Part shown: positions 36,573 through 44,566 of the stretch, one piece after another | Position numbering within the stretch: position 1 is the first letter of the stretch | Layout: each line of letters starts with the position of its first letter | NCBI GenBank assembly: GCA_963803165.1 | Contig: CAWDLK010000002.1 | Coordinates: 434,001-498,000 of the forward strand | Source: Changshengia sp963803165 | Lineage (GTDB): Bacteria; Chloroflexota; Dormibacteria; Aeolococcales; Aeolococcaceae | Reading direction: 5' to 3' | DNA: 64,000 nt | Notes under the pieces: generated by a model | The model's database searches: none | What the model saw: only the letters and a program-made list of their open reading frames with translations | What the model was told of the DNA's origin: nothing | Program-made: the position numbers and the translations under genes

Positions 36573-37766
36573 ATGAAGTTCCTATTTGACGACGAGTCGT
36601 TCTCCTTCGAGGCGCTGCGGGCGGCCGGGTACGCCGGCCGGGGGGGTGCCGATCTCGGCGAGGTGCTCGCCGCCTGCGCCGGTATCCCGGACGGTGACGA
36701 GGAGGCGTGGTGCCGCGAGTGGGGCGCTCTCGCGGACCGGATTCACGAGGCCGGCCTGGCTGCGCTCGAGGCGGGGCACCGGGTCAGCGCGCGGGACGGG
36801 CTGCTGCGCGCCTCGAACTACTACCGCACGGCCGAGTTCTACCGGCGCGACGACCCTGACCACGATGCCGAGTCGCAGCGCCTCGCCCGGCTGTCCAGGG
36901 AGTCCTTCGCGGCGGCCGCGGAACTCCTCGACGTGCCCGCGCGCCGCATCACGATCCCGTACGAGGGCAGGACCCTGCCGGGCTACCTTTTCCGCGTCGA
37001 TGACTCCGGCACCCCGCGGCCGACCGTCGTTTACCACGGCGGCTTCGACGCCACACTGGAGGAGGGCTACTTCGCGGCGGCGCGGGGCGCGGTCGAGCGC
37101 GGCTACAACGTTCTGGCTTTCGACGGTCCCGGACAGGCCACGACCCGCCGCCTGCAGGGTCTGGTCTTCCGCCCGGACTGGGAGAAGGTCGTCTCTCCGG
37201 TCATCGACTACGCCATGACCCTGGCTGACGTAGACGAGCACCGCATTGTGCTGATCGGGACCAGCTTCGGGGGTTGCCTCGCCGCTCGGGCGGCCGCCTT
37301 CGAGCACCGGATCGCGGCCCTCGTGCTCAACGATGGGCTGTTCGACTGGGGCGGTGCGGTCATCCACAGCCTGCCTCCGGCGCTGGCCGACCTGTTCGCC
37401 GCGGGGCGCGAGGCAGAGGCCGAGGCCATCATGGCCGTGGCCACCGCGCACAGCACCTACCTGCGCTGGGCGGTGGGCAACACCAAGTGGACCTTCGGGG
37501 TGACCAGCAGTGCAGACGCGTTCCGGGCGATGCGCGCCTATACCATGGACGGGTTGGCCGAGCTGATCACCTGCCCGACCCTGGTGCTCGACGCCGAGAA
37601 CGACATGTTCCCGGGTGAGGCACGCCGGATGTTCGATGCGCTCCAGTGTCCGAAGCAGCTAATCTCGTTCAGCGCCGCCGAAGGCGCCGGCGAGCACTGT
37701 CAGGAGGGCGCGATCCTCCTGTTCGAGCAACGCGTCTTCGACCGCCTCGCCGCGCTCCTCGACTGA
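36573..37766 (+). CDS. Alpha/beta hydrolase (FrsA / pseudooxynicotine-hydrolase-like)
   Basis: 397 aa. An N-terminal helical cap region (about 1-120) is followed by the hydrolase core: oxyanion block VVYHGGFDA near residue 152, nucleophile elbow IGTSFGG near 225, acidic residue in LVLDAENDMF near 342, and a late His in AGEHCQEG near 376. The cap-first layout matches hydrolases such as 2,6-dihydropseudooxynicotine hydrolase and FrsA-like esterases. GAAAGGA precedes the ATG. It is divergent from, and likely repressed by, the adjacent TetR. Confidence 0.87.
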   Translation: MKFLFDDESFSFEALRAAGYAGRGGADLGEVLAACAGIPDGDEEAWCREWGALADRIHEAGLAALEAGHRVSARDGLLRASNYYRTAEFYRRDDPDHDAESQRLARLSRESFAAAAELLDVPARRITIPYEGRTLPGYLFRVDDSGTPRPTVVYHGGFDATLEEGYFAAARGAVERGYNVLAFDGPGQATTRRLQGLVFRPDWEKVVSPVIDYAMTLADVDEHRIVLIGTSFGGCLAARAAAFEHRIAALVLNDGLFDWGGAVIHSLPPALADLFAAGREAEAEAIMAVATAHSTYLRWAVGNTKWTFGVTSSADAFRAMRAYTMDGLAELITCPTLVLDAENDMFPGEARRMFDALQCPKQLISFSAAEGAGEHCQEGAILLFEQRVFDRLAALLD

Positions 37767-37984
37767 CGGCCACCGACCGCGAGGACTTCGGAGCTGCCGC
37801 CATGGGGGTCGCACGGGAGCTCGTCGCGGAACCGTAGCGGGCGGTGCGGGCTCAGGCCGTTCGTCCGGGACGGCCCGAGCTGAGAACGCGTGCCGGTCAG
37901 TATGGCGCTGGGCCGGCAGCTACGCCAAGGTCGACCCGGAGGTCTGAACCGGGGCCTGGCGGTAGCGTCCCCAGCCCGCTAGAC

Positions 37985-38018
37985 TATGACCCTTGACTAA
38001 TATTAGGGAAAGGTCATA
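37985..38018 (+). promoter_or_regulatory. Palindromic operator/promoter of the toxin-antitoxin pair
   Basis: TATGACCCTT (37985-37994) and AAAGGTCATA (38009-38018) form an inverted repeat with 9 of 10 bases matching. It is nested around the perfect palindrome CTAATATTAG (37997-38006), which contains a TAATAT -10 candidate. The ATG follows immediately at 38019. The layout suits conditional autoregulation by the antitoxin. The preceding 37767-37984 stretch shows no gene. Confidence 0.65.
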
Positions 38019-38381
38019 ATGACCTTGTGGGATGTCGAGGTCACGGACCAGTTCGAGGAGTGGTGGGAGACGCTCAGCGTGGACGAGCAGCGAGCTCTCA
38101 CGGCCGCCGTCCAGCTCCTGGAGCGCGATGGCCCGGCCTTGGGGCGGCCTCTGGCGGACACGATCAAGGGCTCTCGCCATCGGAACATGAAGGAGCTTCG
38201 GGCCCCGGCGACCACGCTGCGGGTGCTCTTCGCCTTCGACCCTCGGCGGACCGCTATCCTCCTGATCGGGGGCAACAAGCAGCATCGCTGGCGGGAGTGG
38301 TACGTGGAGTTCATCCCGGTGGTCGACAGTTTGTATGACGAGCATCTCGCCGAGCTGCGGCGGGAGGGAGAGCTGAGATGA
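38019..38381 (+). CDS. RelE/HigB-type (Gp49-like) toxin
   Basis: 120 aa. The phage-derived Gp49-like/RelE mRNA-interferase fold is indicated by VTDQFEEWWETLS near residue 8, KELRAPATTLRVLFAFDPRR near 58-77 and AILLIGGNKQ near 79-88. This is the usual toxin-first order, with the antitoxin overlapping by 4 bp (ATGA at 38378-38381). It presumably cleaves mRNA at the ribosome. The pair looks intact, unlike the VapBC locus nearby. Confidence 0.88.
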   Translation: MTLWDVEVTDQFEEWWETLSVDEQRALTAAVQLLERDGPALGRPLADTIKGSRHRNMKELRAPATTLRVLFAFDPRRTAILLIGGNKQHRWREWYVEFIPVVDSLYDEHLAELRREGELR

Positions 38382-38707
38382 GTGGCCACAAGCCGTTCCA
38401 GGCTCTGGCCGACCGGGTGACTGCCACCGCGGAGGGGCGAGAGCGAGTCGAGACCTACCGCCGCCTCATGGACGCGGTGATGACCCTGCACCGCCTCCGG
38501 GAGGAACGAGGCCTGACTCAGGTGCAGGTGGCCGCGGTGCTCGAGGTCACGCAGGGCAACGTGTCCCGCCTGGAGCGCTCAGAGGACCTTTACCTGTCGA
38601 CACTCTCTCGATACGTCGAGGCGCTCGGCGGTCGCCTGGAGCTGACGGCTGTGTTCCCTGACCAGGTGGTACCCATCGACCTGCCAGGCGGCGGCCGCGC
38701 AGCGTAA
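38378..38707 (+). CDS. XRE-family antitoxin (HigA-like)
   Basis: 109 aa. The helix-turn-helix LREERGLTQVQVAAVLEVTQGNVSRLE lies near residues 46-72, followed by the YLSTLSRYVEALGG helix typical of HigA-type antitoxins. It overlaps the toxin gene by 4 bp. It should neutralise the toxin and bind the palindrome at 37985-38018. Confidence 0.9.
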   Translation: MSGHKPFQALADRVTATAEGRERVETYRRLMDAVMTLHRLREERGLTQVQVAAVLEVTQGNVSRLERSEDLYLSTLSRYVEALGGRLELTAVFPDQVVPIDLPGGGRAA

Positions 38708-38898
38708 CGAATCGGGCCTCATCGAAGCGCAGAGGTCGGCTCCGGTGCTCAGCGAGCCACCAGCACCACCAACACGATGCTGAGGTGGAATCAGAGACAC
38801 GATACGAGAGCTCCAACTGCGGTCCAGTTGGTCATATCCTGCCTCGACGTCGTCGGCCCGCCCCGCCGTGAGGCTGGCCGACGACCACCCGCCGCTAC

Positions 38899-39210
38899 CT
38901 AGCGGCCGAGCACTCCCCGGCGCTTGCCGACTCCAAGCATGCGCATGACGGCGAGCAGGATCACCGCACCGAAGAAGGCGACGACGCCCTCCGAGATGTA
39001 GGGGTGACCGGGAATGTCGAACGTCACCCCGAACAGCTGGGCGAGGAAGCCCCCCGCCAGCGCGCCCACCAAGCCGACGACGATGTCAGCGCCCACCCCC
39101 AGGCCGTGACCCAGCATCACCCGGGTGGCGAGAAAGCCCACCACGAGCCCGATCAGCGCCCAGACCAGCACCTCGACGGGGTCGATCGTGATGGTGACGA
39201 TCCCCAGCAT
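38899..39210 (-). CDS. GlsB/YeaQ/YmgE family stress-response membrane protein
   Basis: 103 aa with three hydrophobic segments. Glycine-rich motifs VWALIGLVVGFLATRVM and GLVGALAGGFLAQLFG are diagnostic of the transglycosylase-associated (GlsB/YeaQ) family, whose molecular role is unknown. ATG 39210 has AGGGAGG 8 nt upstream. A perfect inverted repeat sits just before that ribosome site. It is divergent from two further small membrane proteins. Confidence 0.85.
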   Translation of the reverse strand: MLGIVTITIDPVEVLVWALIGLVVGFLATRVMLGHGLGVGADIVVGLVGALAGGFLAQLFGVTFDIPGHPYISEGVVAFFGAVILLAVMRMLGVGKRRGVLGR

Positions 39211-39224
39211 CGGAAGTCCTCCCT

Positions 39225-39241
39225 TGATATGATCGATATCA
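39225..39241. promoter_or_regulatory. Inverted repeat upstream of the YeaQ-like gene
   Basis: TGATAT-GATCG-ATATCA is a perfect 6-bp inverted repeat with a 5-nt spacer, in an AT-rich island. It adjoins the ribosome site of the minus-strand gene, and TATAAG/TAATAT -10 candidates lie just beyond it. A likely repressor or activator site. Confidence 0.5.
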
Positions 39242-39331
39242 TATTATCTTATAGAGCGGCGGGCGGGTGATGGCGTAGCAGCCTGGCGATGCCGAGTTCC
39301 TCTCAACGATAGGGGGGCGCACGGCTGGCCC

Positions 39332-39392
39332 TTGACACCTCCCACCCTCCCTTATACAATAGCTTATAGTAACGCTATCAGTAGTTCTGATA
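39332..39392 (+). promoter_or_regulatory. Consensus promoter with downstream palindrome
   Basis: TTGACA (39332-39337), a 17-nt spacer and TACAAT (39355-39360) read toward the YggT-like gene. Just past the expected start point is TATCAG-TAGTT-CTGATA (39376-39392), a perfect inverted repeat, suggesting operator control. One of the clearest promoters in the window. Confidence 0.7.
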
Positions 39393-39450
39393 CCATAGGT
39401 GCGCTAAGGTAGAGCCCACGGTGGCCCGGCGCACCGGGGAGGACACAACC

Positions 39451-39876
39451 ATGGCCATGCAGAGAGCCGCACGAACGCACGGGGCGGTGCAGGCGAAGCC
39501 GGCGCCGGAAGGCGGCGGTGCGCGGCGGCGCATCCGGGTGCAGCTGGTCAGGTCGATGGCAGAGTTCCGGGTCAAGCAGCTGATCTGGCTCGTCGTCGGG
39601 CTGGTCGACGCAGTGATGGGCTTCGACTTTCTCTTCCGCCTCATCGCCGCCAGCAACACCGGCTTCGCCCACCTCATCTTCGTGGCGGGATCCTGGCTGT
39701 CCGGGCCCTTTGACGGGATCTTCGCCAACGCCCCACCGATCCCGGGGCTGACGTTGCGCTGGAGTGACCTCCTGGTAATCGCCATCGCCACCATCCTCGG
39801 CTGGCTGGTGGTGCGGCTCGCGGGACTGTCGGGGGTCGGCAGGCGCCAGCGCGTGGTCGAGCGCCCCGTCGCCTGA
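39451..39876 (+). CDS. YggT-like membrane protein
   Basis: 141 aa. A basic N-terminus (about 45 residues) precedes hydrophobic segments near 45-65, 76-95 and 110-128. FRVKQLIWLVVGLVDAVMGFDFLFRL resembles the YggT/YlmG-type helix pair. ATG 39451 has GGGAGG about 9 nt upstream. It is driven by the promoter at 39332-39360 and followed 39 bp on by a tiny hydrophobic protein. Function unknown. Confidence 0.55.
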   Translation: MAMQRAARTHGAVQAKPAPEGGGARRRIRVQLVRSMAEFRVKQLIWLVVGLVDAVMGFDFLFRLIAASNTGFAHLIFVAGSWLSGPFDGIFANAPPIPGLTLRWSDLLVIAIATILGWLVVRLAGLSGVGRRQRVVERPVA

Positions 39877-39915
39877 GGCTTTCCCGCCCCGGGCCGTCAC
39901 CAGGGAGGTTTGACA

Positions 39916-40071
39916 ATGCCCGCTGTCCTTGCGTTCCTGCTCCTCGTGCTGCTGGTGTTCGGAGTGTCGACCACCATCCGCTTCCTCATCTGGGTGGCAC
40001 TCGCCCTTCTGATCGTCTGGGCGGCCGGTTACCTCCTGGAACGCTCCGCGAGGCACCGAGCCGGCTGGTGA
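39916..40071 (+). CDS. Small hydrophobic membrane protein (51 aa)
   Basis: ATG 39916 to TGA 40069-40071, with GGGAGG about 8 nt upstream. Two back-to-back hydrophobic stretches (about residues 2-16 and 19-38) are followed by the basic tail ERSARHRAGW. The layout matches the short lmo0937/hydrophobic-protein type found with stress genes in high-GC bacteria. Probably co-transcribed with the YggT-like gene. Confidence 0.6.
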   Translation: MPAVLAFLLLVLLVFGVSTTIRFLIWVALALLIVWAAGYLLERSARHRAGW

Positions 40072-40164
40072 TCGCCCGGTTGCGACTGGCCCCGGCTGAT
40101 GACTCAGCCCAGGCGGTGATGCCGGGGCGACCGCCTGTTGCACCCCTCTCCCGTGGCTAGGCGG

Positions 40165-40356
40165 TCAACCGCAGATGGCGTACGCCTCGCTCAGCACGGG
40201 GTAGAAGATCGGTTGCCCCGGGAGGCGGGGCGGGAAGGCCAGGTAATTGGCGCCGGCGATGAGCTGCAGCTCGGCCGGTCCCAGCGGCCGCCAGAGAGTC
40301 ACCGTCTCCTCAGTACCCTCAGGGATCGCAGGCTCCGATGGCGGCGACGCGCTCAT
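40165..40356 (-). pseudogene. Truncated hypothetical protein (LWRPLGPAEL family)
   Basis: From ATG 40356 the frame gives VTLWRPLGPAELQLI and FPPRLPGQPIFYPVLSEAYA. From memory, this resembles short hypothetical proteins in which that segment continues as ...YA.QIARDWN. Here the frame breaks after SEAYA and stops three codons later (ICG then stop), so the C-terminal half is missing. The neighbour on its 5' side is also a fragment, so this looks like a recombination scar. The family function is unknown. Confidence 0.5.
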
Positions 40357-40363
40357 CACAACG

Positions 40364-40750
40364 TCACCTCGCAACGGGACTGAGCATCGGTGGGTAGAGG
40401 ACCTCAACGCTCCCCCGGCGGTGGAGGGCGGCGGGTCTGCCTCCGTCACGGGTCGTCACGGTTCCAGTGGGGCTGAGGAACCCGTCGGTGCTGGTGACCT
40501 TGCGGTGGAAGTTGCGCGGGTCGAGACCGACCCCCCAGACCGTCTCGTAGACGCGGCGCAGCTCGGCGACAGTGAACTCCACCGCGCAGAAGGCGGCAGC
40601 GAGCGGCGTGTATTCCAGCTTGGCGCGGGCCCGCTCCAGGCCGTCAGAGAGGATGCGGTGGTGGTCGAAGGCGAGTGCCCGGGGCTGGGCGAGAGTTACC
40701 CCCAACGCTACCCACCTAGCTGCCTCCGCGTCACCCCCGGCTGCCGGCAC
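40364..40750 (-). pseudogene. 3' remnant of an NrtR-like Nudix regulator
   Basis: The 128 codons show the winged-helix tail of Nudix-type regulators: LAFDHHRILSDGLERARAKL, then FCAVEFTVAELRRVYETVWG and LDPRNFHRKVTSTDGF. The catalytic Nudix domain (about 100-130 residues with the Nudix box) that should precede it is absent. Instead the upstream DNA is an out-of-frame VapC gene. The family normally controls NAD or sugar pathways; this copy should be inactive. Confidence 0.65.
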
Positions 40751-41039
40751 AGGAAGGCAGCCTCAGGGCCTGGTGGCGTGCTCTCAGGGTCGCGGCCGCC
40801 TCGGCGATCGGCGGGCTCAGAGGAACCACCTCCATGAGAAGGGCGCCCACGACCGCACTGGCCTCTTCCAGCCGGCCGGCGCGCGCCGGCCGGACGAGCG
40901 CCTCGGAATACGCGGAGGCCGGGATCATCAGCTCGTCGCCGGCATGGGCGAGGAGCGCCGCGGTCGCGGCCGCGTGCAACCCGTCGTCCGAGTCGAGCAA
41001 CGCGATCAGGATGCTGGCGTCGACGACAGTCAGCGCCAC
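40731..41039 (-). pseudogene. vapC: VapC (PIN domain) toxin, C-terminally truncated
   Basis: GTG 41039. The PIN core VVDASILIALLDSDDG (first catalytic Asp) and IPASAYSEALV (Glu) are present. The chain leaves the family after LRARHQALRLP, where DAL...A normally provides the third acidic residue, and runs out of frame into the Nudix-regulator remnant. About 30-40 C-terminal residues are lost, so RNase activity is doubtful. Its start overlaps the end of the degenerate antitoxin. Confidence 0.7.
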
Positions 41040-41277
41040 TCGTCGCGGAGGTTGTTGAGGTAGCCGGGCTCCTAGACGCCGGTGAGAGTTCCCGCGGCCA
41101 GCTGGATCGCCCGTCGGCAGCGCTCGGCGAGGCCTCCCTCCCGCGTGAGGATGATCTGCCCACCCACCGCGTCCACCCGAAGATGGCCTCTACCGCGGCG
41201 ACTGGTACCGTGATCTGGCGCTGGCCGGAGAGGCGGGTGTATCCGCGTCGTCTCTTGAGCTTGGTTCGCGTGACCAC
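41030..41277 (-). pseudogene. vapB: Degenerate VapB/AbrB-type antitoxin
   Basis: GTG 41277 opens with the AbrB DNA-binding strand GYTRLSGQRQITVPVAAV, then the frame shifts after about 33 codons. The second frame resumes with VDAVGGQIILTREGG and ILTREGGLAERCRRAI. It then meets TAG in LTGV-stop-EPGYLNNLRDEWR, where a Tyr codon (TAC) is the obvious ancestor. The final stop overlaps vapC by 10 bp, the normal vapBC coupling. At least two independent lesions mark it as dead. Confidence 0.65.
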
Positions 41278-41562
41278 GATTCAAGCGTAGCATCCCTCTC
41301 TGGCTCGTGACAGTCCCCGGGCTCGCCGGAAGCCGCGCCGGGAGTGTGTTGATTCGCCAGCGGACGGCACGCGGAGACGCCGACGCCGGGATACGGTGGT
41401 CGATGGTGACCGTCGTGTGGATCCCCGCTCCACTGCGGCGCGTCCTCACCCGGGCCGCGGTGCTTACGCCGGCGAAGGGCACCGGCACGAGCCGTGTGGG
41501 CGGGCCCATGGGTCGCAGGTTGCCCACAGCATCGCCCTTCTGCAACAGACCTCGCGACCCCT

Positions 41563-42882
41563 TCACCTGAGGTCGTGCCTCGGGGCGGTGGAGCGATGCC
41601 AGAGGACGGCGCGTGCGGTCACGTTCCCCACACCCGTGAGTCTGAGGGTGCGGTCCGGCCATTTCCCGGCAAGGATCATGCCGAGCAACTCCATCGGTCG
41701 GATGGCATCCCAGAGCATGTAAGAGACGAGATCGCGGCTCAAGCTGCGGCCATCGGAGGGTCTCCATCCCGCCTCGACAAAGACAGACAGGACCTCGCCG
41801 ACAACTTCCCTGGTGTCCACGTCTCCCTGAAGCATCCGGACCAGGAGCAGTTCCCGCAGCGCCGCCGCGAAGTCCGTGCCATCGCTCAGAGCGCGCACCA
41901 CGCCGGTCCAAAGCGGATCAGGCTCGACGAGCGCACGCCGACCCAACTCGGTGAGATGGAGCCGGTCACGCGCCTTCCGGACCAGTCCCGCCCTGTGGGC
42001 AAAGTCCCTCAGGGCCATGACCTGGGGCACATCAGTCTCGCTCCGCGGCGGCTTGTCCTCGTCCCACCAGCCGAGCTCGCCGACAAGCTCCCGCACCGTG
42101 CCCGGCGGCATGTACCCCGCCGAGGTGAGCGGCAGCCCCGTCGTGCACAGCTTCAGGAGCCGGAGGAGTGGCCGCATCCCCTCCCCCATCGCCTCCGGGC
42201 GGGCGGCCGGCCGCCGGCGGATCTCCTCCCGGATTGGCCGGATGAAAGCCTGCCGCAGCGGGCGGGCTGGTGGCTCGGCCCAGAAGTCCTGGCGCTCCTG
42301 CCACACCGCTGCCTGTGGGGTGCGTTGGTCGAGCGAATCCGCGGGCGCGGTGAGGAATCGGCGCAGCACCTCCGCCTGAGCCTGCTTCCATCCCCTCTTC
42401 CCGGGTATGACCTCACCGCGGAGAAGGGCCTCCTCCAGGGCGCCGGCCGCCAGCTCGTAGACCGACGACTCGGTCATCCCCATCATCCCGCCCCACTCCA
42501 GGGCCTCAGTATCGGGCGGTTCCACCCCGGAATCGTCGAGCGCCTTGCTGAGCGCCCGATGCCCACGACTGGGGCTGTCATCCCAGGCCGCGATCACCCG
42601 CATGGTGACCGGGCTGCGGCAGAGTGCTGCAGCACCCTCGTAGCCGAGTTCGCTGAACAGGTTGCCGAGCGCGAGGGCGATGGCGCGATGGTCCTCGGGC
42701 GACGTGAGGAACTTGGCGGGCAGGATGTACCAGAGGAAGTACTCGAGGCTGTGCAGGCTCACCACCGGGACGTCGCCGCTCGCAGTCAGGGAATCCCACG
42801 CCGTGCGCGCGTCGGAGGCCGGCTCGCCGCCGCGTGCCTCCAGCAGGGGCAGGACACGCTCGGCGGAGAGGTCGAAGGGCAT
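41563..42882 (-). CDS. Hypothetical protein (439 aa)
   Basis: Not recognised with confidence. A soluble, mostly helical protein with many Trp/Arg/Leu residues; no membrane segment. Features include LEYFLWYILPAKF near residue 47, GMTESSVYELAAGALEEALL near 133 and a winged-helix-like stretch DFAHRAGLVRKARDRLHLTELGRRAL near 290-315. The last suggests a DNA- or RNA-binding part. It may be a plasmid/island protein of the pRiA4b-like type, but that is a guess. The stretches either side (41278-41562, 42883-43105) hold no gene I can support. Confidence 0.5.
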   Translation of the reverse strand: MPFDLSAERVLPLLEARGGEPASDARTAWDSLTASGDVPVVSLHSLEYFLWYILPAKFLTSPEDHRAIALALGNLFSELGYEGAAALCRSPVTMRVIAAWDDSPSRGHRALSKALDDSGVEPPDTEALEWGGMMGMTESSVYELAAGALEEALLRGEVIPGKRGWKQAQAEVLRRFLTAPADSLDQRTPQAAVWQERQDFWAEPPARPLRQAFIRPIREEIRRRPAARPEAMGEGMRPLLRLLKLCTTGLPLTSAGYMPPGTVRELVGELGWWDEDKPPRSETDVPQVMALRDFAHRAGLVRKARDRLHLTELGRRALVEPDPLWTGVVRALSDGTDFAAALRELLLVRMLQGDVDTREVVGEVLSVFVEAGWRPSDGRSLSRDLVSYMLWDAIRPMELLGMILAGKWPDRTLRLTGVGNVTARAVLWHRSTAPRHDLR

Positions 42883-43105
42883 GGTCAGCCCGCCGCAGTC
42901 ACGCCAGACCGCGTGGACGGGCGAGCTGGGTGCTGATCGATCATCGGTCCTCCGCCGGCGGCGAGCGCATCAGGGCCTCAGGGCATCAGTGACCGTCAGA
43001 TGCTGGTACACGCGGTCCACCCTCTGCAAGCGGCTGTACCCCCACGATCGGACCCTCCGGCAGCGGCCAACGCCACGAGTGCACCGGCGCCCAATCACTC
43101 CACCC

Positions 43106-43909
43106 CTACAGCCTGACGCTCGGTCCCCGATGCTGAGGGGGCTTGTGCCGTGCCCGAGGCTCGTCCACCGTGCGGAGCCTATCCCGTTTGCGATCCCCCG
43201 ACTGGGACCCGCTGGCTCGGGCCGCCGGTGGGGCTTCGACTTGGGCGGCCATCTGATCGGCACCCCCCAGCTCGGCCACCGCGGCGCCGACGCGTGCGGA
43301 GGTGGTCCGGAGCCACGCGCGTTCCGGCCTCGAGAGGGGGAGGTCGCGGAGGTAGCCGAGGGCCTCATCGACCGCCGCGGTGAGTGCCGATCCGTGGAGC
43401 GCCGAGGAGCCGAGGACAGCCGCGACCTGGCCGGGATCCGGCGCCTCGGTCCGCAGGAGCAGCCACACCTCCTCGCGATCCTTCTCCCCCGGCAGGGTAT
43501 CCGGGCGGTCAAGGAGGGCGGCGAGCTTGGTCGCCAGGTGGGCGGGCGCGTCGAGCACGCGCCGCCCCTCGAGGCTGACCGCGTGGGGAGGCAGAGCACT
43601 CACCGGTAGCTGGAGCCGGGTGCCCAGGCTCGACTGGTGAGGGACGTAGAGGTCGACGTGGATGCCATTGGCCTCGGCTCGCCACTTCGTCCCCAGGTGC
43701 GTCGTCTTGGTCACCGGCCAGCGGGCACCCAGCGTCTCCAGCTCATGAGGCTGAAGGACGAGGTCGATGTCGTGGCTCCGGGGTGCCCCGACCCGGAAGT
43801 GGCTGGCCCAGCCGCCGATGAGGATCGCCTCGGGAACGATGGCGAGAACCTCTCCGAGCGTTCGCTCGCTGAGGCTGGTGAGCTCGGTAGGGTAGAGCTC
43901 AGGCGGCAC
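43106..43909 (-). CDS. AbiEii-like nucleotidyltransferase (candidate type IV toxin)
   Basis: 267 aa from GTG 43909. The nucleotidyltransferase signature is complete: LIGGWASHF near residue 30, RSHDIDLVL near 43 (Asp-x-Asp) and GIHVDLYVPH near 78. A helical C-terminus ends in a basic low-complexity tail. The start overlaps the upstream winged-helix gene by 11 bp, the AbiEi-AbiEii order. In type IV systems the enzyme modifies tRNA or protein and blocks growth; here that is inferred from arrangement and motifs. Confidence 0.65.
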   Translation of the reverse strand: MPPELYPTELTSLSERTLGEVLAIVPEAILIGGWASHFRVGAPRSHDIDLVLQPHELETLGARWPVTKTTHLGTKWRAEANGIHVDLYVPHQSSLGTRLQLPVSALPPHAVSLEGRRVLDAPAHLATKLAALLDRPDTLPGEKDREEVWLLLRTEAPDPGQVAAVLGSSALHGSALTAAVDEALGYLRDLPLSRPERAWLRTTSARVGAAVAELGGADQMAAQVEAPPAARASGSQSGDRKRDRLRTVDEPRARHKPPQHRGPSVRL

Positions 43910-44498
43910 GCGCGAACTCCCCGATGAGGCTTTCGATGAAGCGAGCGGCCGGCCAGCCCGGGGTGTTGAAAAGATCGACGAACGCCTGGCAGAGCGGCAC
44001 CATCGGCCCGTACCGGGCCAGCCAGGGATCGGGCGTGTGCACCTCGAGGACGGTGGTGCTCCCTCCCTCAGCGACAGGCCACGCGCCGGGCAGGCGCGCA
44101 GGGTCGCCGTAGCAGACGACCCGGTCGTAGTCCGAAACCCGATTGCCCCCACGCCGCGCCACGACGGCTCCGAAGCCGCTCAGAAGAAAGCCCTCCGGGA
44201 GCTGACGCTCCACGTCGGTGGCTGGAGCACGGCTGTCGCGCCGGAGCACCCGATCGCTGGCCATGTCGCGATGGCCAGCCCAGAGCAGGAGCAGGCGTGT
44301 GGGATCGACCAGGCTGAAGCCACCGCCCGGCCGACGGGCCACGGCGCCGATCGCCATCGGCCGCTGCAGGGCGCGGTGCACCGTCGACACGGGGAGCCCG
44401 AGCTCGGCTGCGACGGAGGCGAGGTTCGCGTAGCGGCGGCGGCCGGTCAACTCCTCCTGGGCGAGCAACTCCCGCCAGACGACCTCGGTATGATTCAC
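43899..44498 (-). CDS. Winged-helix protein (AbiEi-like antitoxin candidate)
   Basis: 199 aa from GTG 44498; a TTG at 44504 is also open. The N-terminal winged helix NLASVAAELGLPVSTVHRAL lies near residue 25, followed by AIGAVARRPGGGFSLVDP. The C-terminal part resembles the AbiEi/MarR-fused domain. A TAAACT -10 candidate at 44512-44507 lies just 8 nt before GTG 44498, so the mRNA may be leaderless. Adjacent IS256 insertion begins 69 bp upstream, which may have separated it from upstream control. Confidence 0.6.
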   Translation of the reverse strand: MNHTEVVWRELLAQEELTGRRRYANLASVAAELGLPVSTVHRALQRPMAIGAVARRPGGGFSLVDPTRLLLLWAGHRDMASDRVLRRDSRAPATDVERQLPEGFLLSGFGAVVARRGGNRVSDYDRVVCYGDPARLPGAWPVAEGGSTTVLEVHTPDPWLARYGPMVPLCQAFVDLFNTPGWPAARFIESLIGEFARAA

Positions 44499-44566
44499 AC
44501 CCAAAGTTTACCAGTTTCCAGCTATAGCTGCAAATTAGGCTTCCGCGAGGAGGAAGGCGTGATAGA

